A stretch of 7,099 bases of DNA from Salaquimonas sp. (GCA_024639745.1 JAHEHW010000089.1:1-7099), one strand, 5' to 3'. Numbered from the stretch's first letter, positions 1 to 6,927 are shown. Made by a program: numbers and translations. The notes: generated from the sequence alone by a model not told the origin.

Positions 1-185
1 ATGGAATTGCCATGACCAAAACGCTCGCCCAGGATCGACCGGGCCAGAAAATCCTGCTTATGACAGGTTATGCCAACCAGCGTGAGCGTGCCAGCGATCT
101 GGAAGCGATGATTTTGGGGCTAGTCGAAAAGCCGTTCACTCTGGCGGCGATCCGCGACCGTGTTAGTCAGGCTCTGCAAAACTAG
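1..185 (+). CDS. Response-regulator receiver domain, C-terminal end (5' truncated)
   Basis: The reading frame is open from base 3 to a TAG at 183-185, giving the last 60 residues of a protein whose start lies outside the window. The visible part matches the second half of a CheY-like receiver domain. A hydrophobic beta-4 strand ends in LLMTGYA, which carries the conserved Thr/Ser position. It is followed by a charged helix and then VEKPF, which carries the conserved Lys (fragment residue 43) and the cis-Pro at the end of beta-5. A last amphipathic helix (LAAIRDRVSQAL) leads straight to the stop. By family knowledge, these residues help switch conformation after Asp phosphorylation. No output domain follows, so this is either a single-domain regulator or the C-terminal receiver of a hybrid histidine kinase. 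The missing 5' part would decide. The gene is convergent with the next one, 36 bases away. Confidence 0.85.
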   Translation, partial: GIAMTKTLAQDRPGQKILLMTGYANQRERASDLEAMILGLVEKPFTLAAIRDRVSQALQN

Positions 186-221
186 GTGTCGAAAGGAACC
201 GGTGCGGGCAAAGAGCCAATC

Positions 222-446
222 TCAAAAATCGATCGCGATACCCTTCTTCTCCCAGTCTCCGTACCGCGCCGGATCGGGACCTTTCCGCCCATTTATCTCC
301 TTCGGAGCTTGAACGGCAAGTTCTTCAGCCTGTTTCCGCCGTTCTGCGGCTTCGACAAGCGCGCGTTTCGCAGCCTCGGGTAACTCACGCCGGAGATCGT
401 CGGCTTCCTGCTCCAACTCTTTTTCCCTCATTTCGGAATCAACCAA
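222..446 (-). CDS. DUF1674 / SDHAF4-like succinate dehydrogenase assembly factor
   Basis: A 74-residue soluble protein. The N-terminal two thirds (about residues 5-48) is a highly charged Glu/Arg/Ala-rich probable helix. The C-terminus, GPDPARYGDWEKKGIAIDF, is the hallmark of DUF1674 (Pfam PF07896), whose eukaryotic members are SDHAF4/Sdh8. In that family the conserved tail binds flavinylated SdhA, protecting it and promoting assembly of succinate dehydrogenase. The same role here is inferred from homology. Start choice: TTG at 444-446 is preceded by GGAGAG with a 6-base gap, whereas the in-frame ATG at 429-431 (five codons later) has no Shine-Dalgarno sequence. The ATG would give 69 residues, and the family core would be unaffected. 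The gene is divergent from rsmB. As I recall, a DUF1674 gene next to rsmB is a common alphaproteobacterial arrangement. Confidence 0.9.
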   Translation of the reverse strand: MVDSEMREKELEQEADDLRRELPEAAKRALVEAAERRKQAEELAVQAPKEINGRKGPDPARYGDWEKKGIAIDF

Positions 447-452
447 GGTCCA

Positions 453-458
453 CTCTCC
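453..458 (-). promoter_or_regulatory. Ribosome binding site supporting a TTG start
   Basis: On the minus strand this reads GGAGAG, 6 bases upstream of the TTG at 444-446 (8 bases if the core is taken as GGAG). It is one of only two convincing Shine-Dalgarno sequences in the window and is the reason for preferring TTG over the internal ATG at 429-431 for the SDHAF4-like gene. Confidence 0.6.
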
Positions 459-481
459 AAGCTTGCCCTCTGTTCACGCCC

Positions 482-509
482 AATATAGGGATCACTAGAC
501 GATCCGCAA
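482..509 (-). promoter_or_regulatory. Candidate promoter of the SDHAF4-like gene
   Basis: Reading the minus strand, TTGCGG (509-504) is followed after 16 bases by TATATT (487-482). The -10 box matches the sigma-70 consensus at five of six positions and the -35 box at three of six. The implied transcript would begin near base 475, leaving a leader of about 30 bases that contains the GGAGAG ribosome binding site. The spacer contains a perfect dyad (489-505). Judged by eye only. Confidence 0.35.
489..505. repeat. Perfect dyad GGATC-N7-GATCC, possible operator
   Basis: GGATC (489-493) and GATCC (501-505) are perfect inverted copies separated by seven bases, ACTAGAC. The dyad lies in the 86-base divergent gap between the SDHAF4-like gene and rsmB, inside the spacer of the candidate minus-strand promoter. 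A repressor-type operator could sit there. A 5-base arm can easily occur by chance, so this is only suggestive. Confidence 0.3.
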
Positions 510-532
510 ACACGCAGTCTGGCCTGCAACCC

Positions 533-1864
533 ATGGAAGAAAGTCTCTCTCCAAGCATGGACGAAGCGAAACAGGGACTTGCCGCCCGCCAGGTAGCGAT
601 TGCCTGCGTAGAACAAGTGGTCCGATTTGGCAAAAACCTCGACGAGGCGTTGATGGAGGATCGCGCAAGGGCGCTTGATGAACGGTCGCTTCGACTGGCT
701 CGCGCAATCGCCCTGACCACACTGAGACACCGTAGCAGAATATTGCGGATTCTAAGCTATGCTTGGGACAGAAAACCTCCCAAACGGGCATTTCGGTTAC
801 TGTTCGCGCTGGAAACTGGCACTGCACAGATCCTATTCATGAGTGTTCCAGAAAGGGCCGCGGTTGATCTTTCCGTTTCAATCGTCAAAAAGGAGCGCCT
901 AACCACCCGTTTCGCAGGGTTTGCGAATGCTGTCCTGCGCCGGATTGCGCGCGAACAGGAAATCCTTCTGCAAAAGACCGTCGGTATGTCGCCGTTTCCC
1001 GACTGGTTGGAAAAACGGCTTCGTACGGATTTTGGCAGGGATAACCTTGCTGCGATGGGTCAGATGCTGTTGCAGGAGCCCTATGTCGATATTCGATTGA
1101 AATCAGCGCGGTCTCGTTTTCCAACCGAGTCTTTCGCGCTAGCAGGTGGCGGCTATCGGTTGACGACCCAAGCACCGGTTGAAGCGCTTGAAGGTTATGA
1201 GACCGGCGAATGGTGGGTACAGGATACCGCTTCTGCTCAGGTTGTCCGGCTTCTCGGCGATATTTCCGGCAAGATGGTAGCCGACTGTTGTGCAGCGCCA
1301 GGCGGCAAAACCATGCAATTGGCAAGCGGTGGCGCGGTGGTAACAGCAATCGACGATTCCGCTTCGCGTGTGGAACGCCTGCGCCAAAATCTGAACAGAA
1401 CGGGCCTGCAGGCAAAAATCGTAGTCGAAGACCTGCTTGAATGGACACCCGAAGCGCTTTACGACATCGTTCTGCTGGATGCACCATGCAGTGCAACTGG
1501 CACGATCCGTCGGCACCCGGATATTCTTTGGAATACGCAAGCCGATGACATTGAAAAATTGGCAGGCCTTCAATCACGCCTGATCGAGCGCGCGGCCTCT
1601 TGGGTCAAACCCGGCGGGTTATTCATCTATGCGAATTGCTCGGTTCTGAAAGCGGAAGGTGAAAATCTGGTATCCGGCCTCAAGCTTCCTGAAATGCAGT
1701 TGGAACCATTTTTCCGGACTGACCTGCAGGGACTTGAAAAGTGCATCAATAAAATGGGGGCCTATCGAGCCTTGCCACATCATCTCGTTGTGGGAAAACC
1801 CCGATTGGCAGATGGTATGGACGGCTTTTTCGCGGTGCGTTTCCGTCGGCAGATTACGCCTTGA
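533..1864 (+). CDS. rsmB: 16S rRNA (cytosine-C5)-methyltransferase RsmB (Fmu/Sun family)
   Basis: A 443-residue cytoplasmic enzyme expected to transfer a methyl group from S-adenosylmethionine to C5 of C967 (E. coli numbering) in 16S rRNA. Residues 15-140 look like the NusB-type helical RNA-binding domain, ending in RFAGFANAVLRRI. Residues 150-235 are the linker/ferredoxin-like part, and residues 236-443 the Rossmann methyltransferase. Motifs seen: SAM-binding CAAPGGKT (253-260), motif IV DAPCSATG (316-323, with Cys319), motif VI YANCS (366-370, with the probable nucleophile Cys369) and DGFF (430-433). Both cysteines of the m5C mechanism are present. Motif VI reads NCS where TCS is the common form. 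The length is normal for the family. The start is uncertain: ATG 533 has no clear ribosome binding site, and ATG 557 (residue 9) is equally possible and would leave the domain intact. The gene is divergent from the SDHAF4-like gene and 117 bases upstream of the heparinase-like gene. Confidence 0.95.
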   Translation: MEESLSPSMDEAKQGLAARQVAIACVEQVVRFGKNLDEALMEDRARALDERSLRLARAIALTTLRHRSRILRILSYAWDRKPPKRAFRLLFALETGTAQILFMSVPERAAVDLSVSIVKKERLTTRFAGFANAVLRRIAREQEILLQKTVGMSPFPDWLEKRLRTDFGRDNLAAMGQMLLQEPYVDIRLKSARSRFPTESFALAGGGYRLTTQAPVEALEGYETGEWWVQDTASAQVVRLLGDISGKMVADCCAAPGGKTMQLASGGAVVTAIDDSASRVERLRQNLNRTGLQAKIVVEDLLEWTPEALYDIVLLDAPCSATGTIRRHPDILWNTQADDIEKLAGLQSRLIERAASWVKPGGLFIYANCSVLKAEGENLVSGLKLPEMQLEPFFRTDLQGLEKCINKMGAYRALPHHLVVGKPRLADGMDGFFAVRFRRQITP

Positions 1865-1884
1865 TGCAAGATCGCTTGTCCTTT

Positions 1885-1932
1885 GCAAAACACGCGATAA
1901 ACTCGTTTTGCCTACAATCTGGAGTCGCAAAA
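1885..1932 (+). repeat. Three-part complementary repeat GCAAAAC / GTTTTGC / GCAAAA
   Basis: Just after rsmB, GCAAAAC (1885-1891) and GTTTTGC (1905-1911) form a perfect 7-bp inverted repeat with a 13-base loop. A second GCAAAA (1927-1932) could pair with the same middle arm, giving two mutually exclusive stems. A short T run (1941-1945) follows nine bases or so later. It could be a weak terminator, a processing hairpin or an attenuator-like switch between rsmB and the heparinase-like gene. The arms are AT-rich, so stability is modest. A TACAAT box (1913-1918) overlaps the element but has no matching -35. Confidence 0.3.
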
Positions 1933-1953
1933 TCGGACAATTTTTGGTAACGC

Positions 1954-1970
1954 CTGTTTCCGGCAAACGG
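1954..1970 (+). repeat. Small hairpin just upstream of the heparinase-like gene
   Basis: CTGTTT (1954-1959) and AAACGG (1965-1970) can pair as six base pairs including one G-U, closing a CCGGC loop. It ends 11 bases before the ATG at 1982, so it would occupy the region where a ribosome normally binds. No good Shine-Dalgarno sequence is visible there. It could dampen translation or be coincidental. Confidence 0.2.
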
Positions 1971-1981
1971 ATCGGGCACAG

Positions 1982-3673
1982 ATGATGCAGAGCCTTTCGA
2001 TTGCCCGGCAGGCCATGGCAGAGACCTTCCGCCAGCTGGCGTTGTCATTTCGCCCGCCGGGGTTGTTTGCCGCTTCACGCTCAATTGCCCCTCAACGGCT
2101 CGCTCTAGCGCCTCAGGATTTGAAAACAGCAGACCCGACTGCAGCGCAGGATATATATGCGGGAAGTTTTTTTCTTGCCGGTAAGCTTATCGATTGCTCA
2201 GGGGAGAATCCCTTCACCAGGCGAGAAGCGCCTGCGAATTGGCAAGCGGAGTTGCATGCCTTCGATTGGCTTCGCCACCTCGAAGCAGACGGCACAGCGC
2301 TGGCCAAGAACAATGCCGTGGCCCTGATTACCGATTGGCTCGAAACATGGGGAAAGCCACGCTCGTCCCTTGCCTGGAAAGCGGATATCACCGCCCGCCG
2401 GCTGATCGGATGGATTTGCCATTCGGTCACCATCGTCGAAGCAGCTTCCCCTGAATTCTATCATCGGTGGATGCGCTCGATCGGCACGCACATAACTTTT
2501 CTTCAACGTCGGTCCAGATTATTGAATCCGGGGCGCGAACGACTCCTTTCGAGAGTCGCACTGGCTTATGCCGGAGCCTGCCTCGCGGATCAACCGCGGC
2601 TTCTCGAAAAAACCTCGGCTGCTCTCAACCGGGAATTGCAACTCCAGATCCTCGAGGATGGAATGCATTTCACCCGAAACCCGGCGATCGTTCTTGAAAT
2701 GCTCACTTATCTTCTGCCGCTACGGCAGGCCTTCGAACGCCTCGGAATAGAACCGCCTCGCCAGGTAATTCTGGCGGTAGATCGCATGATGACCGCGCTC
2801 AAATTCTTTCGGATGGGCGACGGCAACCTAGCCAGATTCAATGGCGTATCGGCGGGTAGGCCGGAACTGATATCGACGCTGATGTTTTTCGATGAGGCCA
2901 AGGGTAAGCCACCGGAATCGTTGTTGAGATCGGGCTACTACCGGTTGGAATTGGGGAAAACCATTGTCATTTGCGATGCAGGATCGCCACCGGAGCGGGC
3001 GCTTTCCGAAACCACGCATGCCGGAACGCTTGCCTTCGAGATGTCGAGCGGAAAGAACCTGATGGTCGTCAACTGCGGCAGACCCATCCCGGCGGAAAGC
3101 AATATTCTGCCATATTCCAGGGCAACCGCCGCTCACAGCACGGCGACGCTGAATGATACATCTTCTTCGCGCTTTTATTATGGCGACCGCTTCCGGACTC
3201 TGCTCGGAAAGCGAATAATATCTGGCAGACTTAACGCATGGGCTACTCGCGCGGCAACAGATGATGCCAAGACACTCAGCGCTGGCCATGACGGTTACCT
3301 CAAACCATTCGGAATACTTCACCATCGGGACCTGAAACTGTCGCAGCAAGGCGGCCTCCTGGAAGGTTGTGATCGGTTTACCGAAGCGAAAGCCGGACCG
3401 ATCAAACGCAAGAAACCCGGTAGATTCGCTGTACGTTTCCATCTGCATCCCTCGGTCAGTGCCGGCTATTCCAACGACCGACTGGGCATAATGCTGATGT
3501 GCGGTTCTGGAGACACCTGGATGTTTTCCTGCAATGAGATACAGCCAATCCTGGAGGAAAGCAGCTTTTTTGCCTCGAACAGCGGCGCCCGCAGAACCAG
3601 GCAGATTGTGATCGAAGGCGATGCGCGGGAAACGCCGACGCTTACCTGGCGCTTTCATCAACTGCCGGGCTGA
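1982..3673 (+). CDS. Heparinase II/III-like protein (alphaproteobacterial family)
   Basis: A 563-residue protein of the heparinase II/III family (Pfam PF07940 type), whose characterised members are polysaccharide lyases cleaving uronic-acid polymers by beta-elimination. The N-terminal half (about residues 55-300) is helical, as expected for the alpha/alpha toroid, with NWQAELHAFDWLRHL (86-100), EDGMHFTRNP (225-234) and GDGNLARFNG (279-288). The C-terminal half (about 315-560) is strand-rich, with HAGTLAFEMSSG (346-357), VNCGRPIP (363-370), HDGYLKPFGILHHRDL (436-451) and FHLHP (486-490). His229 in the DGMH segment and the HDGY/HHRD histidines are candidate active-site residues by family analogy. 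No signal peptide or membrane segment is visible: the N-terminus is basic but lacks a hydrophobic core and cleavage site. True substrate and location are therefore unknown. ATG 1982 and ATG 1985 are tandem, neither with a good ribosome binding site. The gene lies between rsmB and purH in the same direction, an arrangement I recall in many alphaproteobacteria. Confidence 0.9.
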   Translation: MMQSLSIARQAMAETFRQLALSFRPPGLFAASRSIAPQRLALAPQDLKTADPTAAQDIYAGSFFLAGKLIDCSGENPFTRREAPANWQAELHAFDWLRHLEADGTALAKNNAVALITDWLETWGKPRSSLAWKADITARRLIGWICHSVTIVEAASPEFYHRWMRSIGTHITFLQRRSRLLNPGRERLLSRVALAYAGACLADQPRLLEKTSAALNRELQLQILEDGMHFTRNPAIVLEMLTYLLPLRQAFERLGIEPPRQVILAVDRMMTALKFFRMGDGNLARFNGVSAGRPELISTLMFFDEAKGKPPESLLRSGYYRLELGKTIVICDAGSPPERALSETTHAGTLAFEMSSGKNLMVVNCGRPIPAESNILPYSRATAAHSTATLNDTSSSRFYYGDRFRTLLGKRIISGRLNAWATRAATDDAKTLSAGHDGYLKPFGILHHRDLKLSQQGGLLEGCDRFTEAKAGPIKRKKPGRFAVRFHLHPSVSAGYSNDRLGIMLMCGSGDTWMFSCNEIQPILEESSFFASNSGARRTRQIVIEGDARETPTLTWRFHQLPG

Positions 3674-3726
3674 GGCAATTTGCCAGGGCGGGCACGGGGC
3701 CGATATCCCCATCATATTGATCTCAA

Positions 3727-3760
3727 CCGCTTAACCGAAATTACACCCTATGGTAAGCGG
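3727..3760 (+). promoter_or_regulatory. Inverted repeat in the purH leader
   Basis: CCGCTTAACC (3727-3736) and GGTAAGCGG (3752-3760) are complementary over nine base pairs with one bulged A, around a 15-base loop. A further G-U pair is possible inside the loop. It is the strongest dyad in any intergenic region here and ends 31 bases before the purH ATG. No T run follows, so it is not a textbook intrinsic terminator. It could be a protein-binding operator, an RNA element controlling purH, or a processing/stability hairpin closing the heparinase transcript. I do not recognise it as a known riboswitch class. Confidence 0.45.
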
Positions 3761-3778
3761 CAACCAATCTTGAATAGT

Positions 3779-3783
3779 AGGGA
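3779..3783 (+). promoter_or_regulatory. purH ribosome binding site
   Basis: AGGGA ends eight bases before the ATG at 3792, a normal Shine-Dalgarno match and spacing. It fixes the purH start and contrasts with rsmB and the heparinase-like gene, which lack one. Confidence 0.65.
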
Positions 3784-3791
3784 ATACCGGA

Positions 3792-5408
3792 ATGGCGATC
3801 GCTTCTAAAAATATCCCCGCACCAGAATGGGTAAGTGTCCGTCGAGCCCTGCTATCGGTATCTGACAAAAGCGGTTTGACCGGTTTCGCAGATGCCCTGC
3901 ATGGCATGGGCGTTGAGCTAGTTTCTACCGGCGGAACTGCAAAGACAATCGCCTCGTCGGAAATACCGGTGAAGGATGTAAGCGACCTTACCAGGTTCCC
4001 TGAAATCATGGACGGTCGGGTCAAGACTCTCCATCCCGGCGTCCATGGCGGCCTACTCGGCATACGTGACGACAAGGACCATCAACAGTCAATGGAGGAA
4101 AACGACATCCTCCCGATAGATCTCGTGGTGGTCAATCTCTACCCTTTCCGTGAGACGATTGCCGCGGGCGCAGGCTTTGCGGATGCAATCGAGAATATCG
4201 ACATCGGTGGACCGGCAATGGTGCGCGCGTCAGCCAAGAACCACGCTTACGTGACCATCGTTACCGATCCAGAAGATTACGCCAGACTGATTGAGCACCT
4301 GCAAGAGAATGACGGCAAGATCGGGATCGGCCTTCGGCGTGAACTGGCAGCAAAGGCATTCGCCCTCACTGCTTCTTATGATTCCGCAGTCTCGAACTGG
4401 TTTTCCGGTGAACTTGAACAGCCTTTTCCCAAAAGCTTCTCAGCCTCTGCGGAACTTTCGGAAATTCTCCGTTACGGCGAAAATCCACATCAACAGGCTG
4501 CCTTCTACAAGACGGGAGAAAAGCGCTACGGCGTCACAACCGCCAGGCAGATACAGGGCAAGGCGCTGTCCTACAACAATATCAACGATACCGACGCCGC
4601 CTTTGAACTAGTGAGCGAATTTGACCCTTCAGAAGGCGCTGCAGTCGCGATCATTAAACATGCCAATCCCTGCGGCGTTGCCGTGGCTGGCGATCTAACG
4701 ACGGCCTATGAACGCGCATTCGCCTGCGATACCGTCTCGGCATTCGGCGGGATCATCGCACTCAACCGCGAACTTGATGGGCAAAGCGCTGGCGAGATCG
4801 TCAAGATTTTCACAGAGGTGATCATCGCTCCATCTGCGAGTGAGGATGCCAAGGAGATCCTGGCTGCAAAACCCAATTTGCGCCTGCTCCTGACAGATGG
4901 GCTGGCCGATCCGGCAGAGCCGGGTCGCTTCATCAAATCGGTTTCCGGCGGATATCTTGTCCAGTCCAGAGACAACGGTGTCGTCAGTGCCGATAACCTG
5001 AAAATGGTAACGAAGCGCCAGCCTTCGCAGCAGGAATTGGCGGATATGCTTTTTGCCTTCCGCGTCGCGAAACACGTCAAATCGAACGCAATCGTTTACG
5101 TCAAGGATGGCGCTACGGTGGGCGTGGGTGCGGGCCAGATGAGCCGGGTCGATTCAGCCCGTATCGCCGCTCGAAAAGCCGTGGACGCGGCCAAAACCAA
5201 CGGTGTGGATATACCGGCAACAAAAGGGAGCGTCGTTGCGTCTGATGCATTCTTCCCGTTTGCGGACGGACTGCTATCCGCCGTCGAAGCCGGCGCTACC
5301 GCGGTTATTCAGCCTGGTGGTTCCGTGCGCGATCAGGAAGTAATCGATGCGGCAGACGAAGCAGGCATTGCCATGGTCTTCACGGGAATGCGCCACTTCC
5401 GGCACTAG
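3792..5408 (+). CDS. purH: Bifunctional AICAR transformylase / IMP cyclohydrolase
   Basis: A 538-residue cytoplasmic enzyme catalysing the last two steps of de novo purine synthesis. AICAR is formylated using 10-formyl-tetrahydrofolate, then FAICAR is cyclised to IMP. The N-terminal MGS-like IMP cyclohydrolase domain (about residues 14-150) shows [10 protein letters not shown] (20-29), STGGTAKTI (45-53), [17 protein letters not shown] (73-89), NLYPF (115-119) and [17 protein letters not shown] (135-151). The transformylase domain (about 155-538) shows [12 protein letters not shown] (226-237), [11 protein letters not shown] (287-297) with the catalytic Lys289-His290 pair, [12 protein letters not shown] (316-327), [10 protein letters not shown] (430-439), [10 protein letters not shown] (484-493), [10 protein letters not shown] (507-516) and the typical C-terminus GMRHFRH. 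All key motifs are intact and length is normal for the family. The AGGGA ribosome binding site and the family N-terminus support the ATG at 3792. The leader carries a large inverted repeat (3727-3760). The stop codon overlaps that of the convergent permease gene. Confidence 0.98.
   Translation: MAIASKNIPAPEWVSVRRALLSVSDKSGLTGFADALHGMGVELVSTGGTAKTIASSEIPVKDVSDLTRFPEIMDGRVKTLHPGVHGGLLGIRDDKDHQQSMEENDILPIDLVVVNLYPFRETIAAGAGFADAIENIDIGGPAMVRASAKNHAYVTIVTDPEDYARLIEHLQENDGKIGIGLRRELAAKAFALTASYDSAVSNWFSGELEQPFPKSFSASAELSEILRYGENPHQQAAFYKTGEKRYGVTTARQIQGKALSYNNINDTDAAFELVSEFDPSEGAAVAIIKHANPCGVAVAGDLTTAYERAFACDTVSAFGGIIALNRELDGQSAGEIVKIFTEVIIAPSASEDAKEILAAKPNLRLLLTDGLADPAEPGRFIKSVSGGYLVQSRDNGVVSADNLKMVTKRQPSQQELADMLFAFRVAKHVKSNAIVYVKDGATVGVGAGQMSRVDSARIAARKAVDAAKTNGVDIPATKGSVVASDAFFPFADGLLSAVEAGATAVIQPGGSVRDQEVIDAADEAGIAMVFTGMRHFRH
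5405..5408. other. Shared CTAG: overlapping stop codons of convergent genes
   Basis: The palindrome CTAG supplies TAG to purH (plus strand, 5406-5408) and TAG to the permease gene (minus strand, 5407-5405). The genes therefore overlap by four bases, leaving no intergenic space. I see no intrinsic terminator (hairpin plus T run) at the junction on either strand. Confidence 0.95.
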
Positions 5409-6820
5409 GATTCGACCCTCTTTACCTTCACCAGCGGTAACAAGGCGAGTCCGACAAGGAATAGAAACATGATCGGCGAAATACCGAAACGCTGGGCTGC
5501 GACTGTCTCAAGCTCCAGATATTCAAGGCCGATCTTTTGCGTGAAAACGGCAATAAGAAGCGGCGCCATAAACGATGTCGCCTTTCCCGAGAGCGCGTAG
5601 AGACCGAATGCTTCCGTCATGCGTGCCGGATCGGCCTGGTGAACCAGAAGGGTCCGCGAAGAAGCTTGCAGGCTTCCCCCGGCAGCCCCGATTAGAGCCC
5701 CAACTACGTAAAAAACGATATCTGGTAGTGTAAAGAAGCCATCCACCGATTCGACAGCCATCAACAGGACAGTACTTCTGTCTGTCGTCACGATCGCGAG
5801 CGAAGCGGCGATGAGAACGATCACGCTGATGACGACGACGAATTTGGGACCATTGCTGTCATCTACCCGTCCGCCATACCAGGCGCCCAAAGCACCGGTG
5901 ATGGCAGCAAGAATGCCGAACAAACCAAGCTGCGTTGCTTCCCACTTGAGAACACCGCCCGCGTACACACCACCGAAGCCAAATAGTCCATTGAGGGCGT
6001 CACGATAAAACATGCTTGAGCCCAGATAGGCAAAGAGGCTTCGGTTCGACGGCAACCGTTTCAACGTTGTCAGCAATTCTCGCAGACCGTTGGCGATCGA
6101 GCCGCTCACGCGCTCCATCCGCGCCGAATCCGATGTGAAAAGGAAAAACGGAATGGTGAAGAATGCATACCAGAGAGCGGTAAGCGGGCCGGTAGCCCGT
6201 TCGCCGCCGCCCGGGATGGCGGCGAGACCGAATACCGGTTCAAGTCCGATAAGCGTCACGCCGCTTCCGGGCCGCGACTGGACGAACAGACACAAAATGA
6301 TCAGCAGGCTGACGATACCGCCGATATAGCCAATCGCCCAGCTATTGCCGGAAAGCCGTCCGAGTCTTTCGCGGGGAACAAGCGTCGGCATGACCGCATT
6401 GTTGAAAACCGTTGCGAATTCGAAACCGATAAACGCGAGACCAAAGGCAACCAGAACCCAGAATGTTTCGGGTCCGCCACCTGGCACCGCAGTCCATAAA
6501 TAGCTCGCGCCGATTATCGCAAACAGCGAAAAGAATGCGATCCACGGTTTCCGGGGACCGGTTGCATCCGCGATTGCGCCGAGAACCGGAGACATAAGCG
6601 CCACCAAGATGCCGCTGATGCCGAGCATATAACCCCACCAGGCTTGACCTGTCGCGCTATCCGGAGCCACCTCTGTTGCGAAATATCGGGAAAAGATGAA
6701 CGTCAGAAGCAGTGTGTGGAACGGTTGCGCCGCCCAATCGAACAGCATCCATCCCCAGATTCCCTTTCTATCGACGGGCCGGTCGAGAACCGCTTCGGGC
6801 GTTACCATGGGTTGCTCCAT
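5405..6820 (-). CDS. UMF1-family (Atg22-like) MFS permease
   Basis: A 471-residue integral inner-membrane protein with about twelve hydrophobic segments, typical of the major facilitator superfamily. Features point to the UMF1 / Atg22-like branch: [12 protein letters not shown] at residues 23-34 (compare the family's W-x-x-x-DWAN-type opening), [11 protein letters not shown] (139-149), [12 protein letters not shown] (381-392) and [19 protein letters not shown] (404-422). An MFS motif-A-like loop, [12 protein letters not shown] (81-92), follows TM2. A Gly/Pro-rich loop (about 182-213) separates TM5 from TM6, and a cytoplasmic linker (about 231-262) separates the two halves. Substrate is unknown; yeast Atg22 exports amino acids from the vacuole, but bacterial members are poorly characterised. 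Start choice: ATG at 6818-6820. A TTG immediately upstream (6821-6823) and an ATG at 6806-6808 are alternatives, and none has a clear ribosome binding site. It is convergent with purH and divergent from the next gene, so it is probably transcribed alone. Confidence 0.92.
   Translation of the reverse strand: MEQPMVTPEAVLDRPVDRKGIWGWMLFDWAAQPFHTLLLTFIFSRYFATEVAPDSATGQAWWGYMLGISGILVALMSPVLGAIADATGPRKPWIAFFSLFAIIGASYLWTAVPGGGPETFWVLVAFGLAFIGFEFATVFNNAVMPTLVPRERLGRLSGNSWAIGYIGGIVSLLIILCLFVQSRPGSGVTLIGLEPVFGLAAIPGGGERATGPLTALWYAFFTIPFFLFTSDSARMERVSGSIANGLRELLTTLKRLPSNRSLFAYLGSSMFYRDALNGLFGFGGVYAGGVLKWEATQLGLFGILAAITGALGAWYGGRVDDSNGPKFVVVISVIVLIAASLAIVTTDRSTVLLMAVESVDGFFTLPDIVFYVVGALIGAAGGSLQASSRTLLVHQADPARMTEAFGLYALSGKATSFMAPLLIAVFTQKIGLEYLELETVAAQRFGISPIMFLFLVGLALLPLVKVKRVES
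6183..6225. repeat. Two back-to-back GC-rich hairpins inside the permease gene
   Basis: CGGGC-CGGTA-GCCCG (6185-6199, extendable by two pairs) adjoins TCGCCGCC (6201-6208) paired with GGCGGCGA (6218-6225) around a 9-base loop, a perfect 8-bp stem. They lie in the segment encoding the Gly/Pro-rich TM5-TM6 loop. GGC and CCG codons for Gly, Ala and Pro naturally create such stems, so function is unproven. Confidence 0.35.
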
Positions 6821-6927
6821 CAAACGTCATTCGAGGGGCTGTGCCCGGCGTGAAATCAAACGGCTGCGCCAACCCCCGCAACGGCGATCAAGGACCAGGC
6901 TTTGCGCCCAATGCGCGAAACTGGTAT

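Noticed and set aside
186..383. 65-codon open frame on the plus strand just after the receiver gene
   Set aside because: It is antisense to the SDHAF4-like gene, whose conserved RYGDWE...GIAIDF tail is unmistakable, and its own translation is low-complexity without a family match.
885..1577. 230-codon open frame on the minus strand opposite rsmB
   Set aside because: It is rich in Arg, Cys and His with no family resemblance, and the plus strand carries intact RsmB motifs throughout.
1890..1918. TACAAT as a -10 box of a promoter for the heparinase-like gene
   Set aside because: The -10 is good, but no sequence resembling a -35 lies at 16-18 bases, so I mention it only as an isolated box.
3674..3708. 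Possible terminator after the heparinase-like gene (GGCAA-T-TTGCC and GGGG...CCCC)
   Set aside because: The first repeat has a one-base loop, the second only four pairs, and neither is followed by a T run.
2828..3715. 295-codon open frame on the minus strand opposite the heparinase-like gene
   Set aside because: It shows no recognisable domain and lies antisense to a frame carrying many conserved heparinase-family motifs. It is a shadow of that gene's codon pattern.
3717..3747. Possible purH promoter with TTGATC as -35
   Set aside because: No adequate -10 box occurs at 16-18 bases spacing; the nearest candidates match the consensus at only two or three positions.
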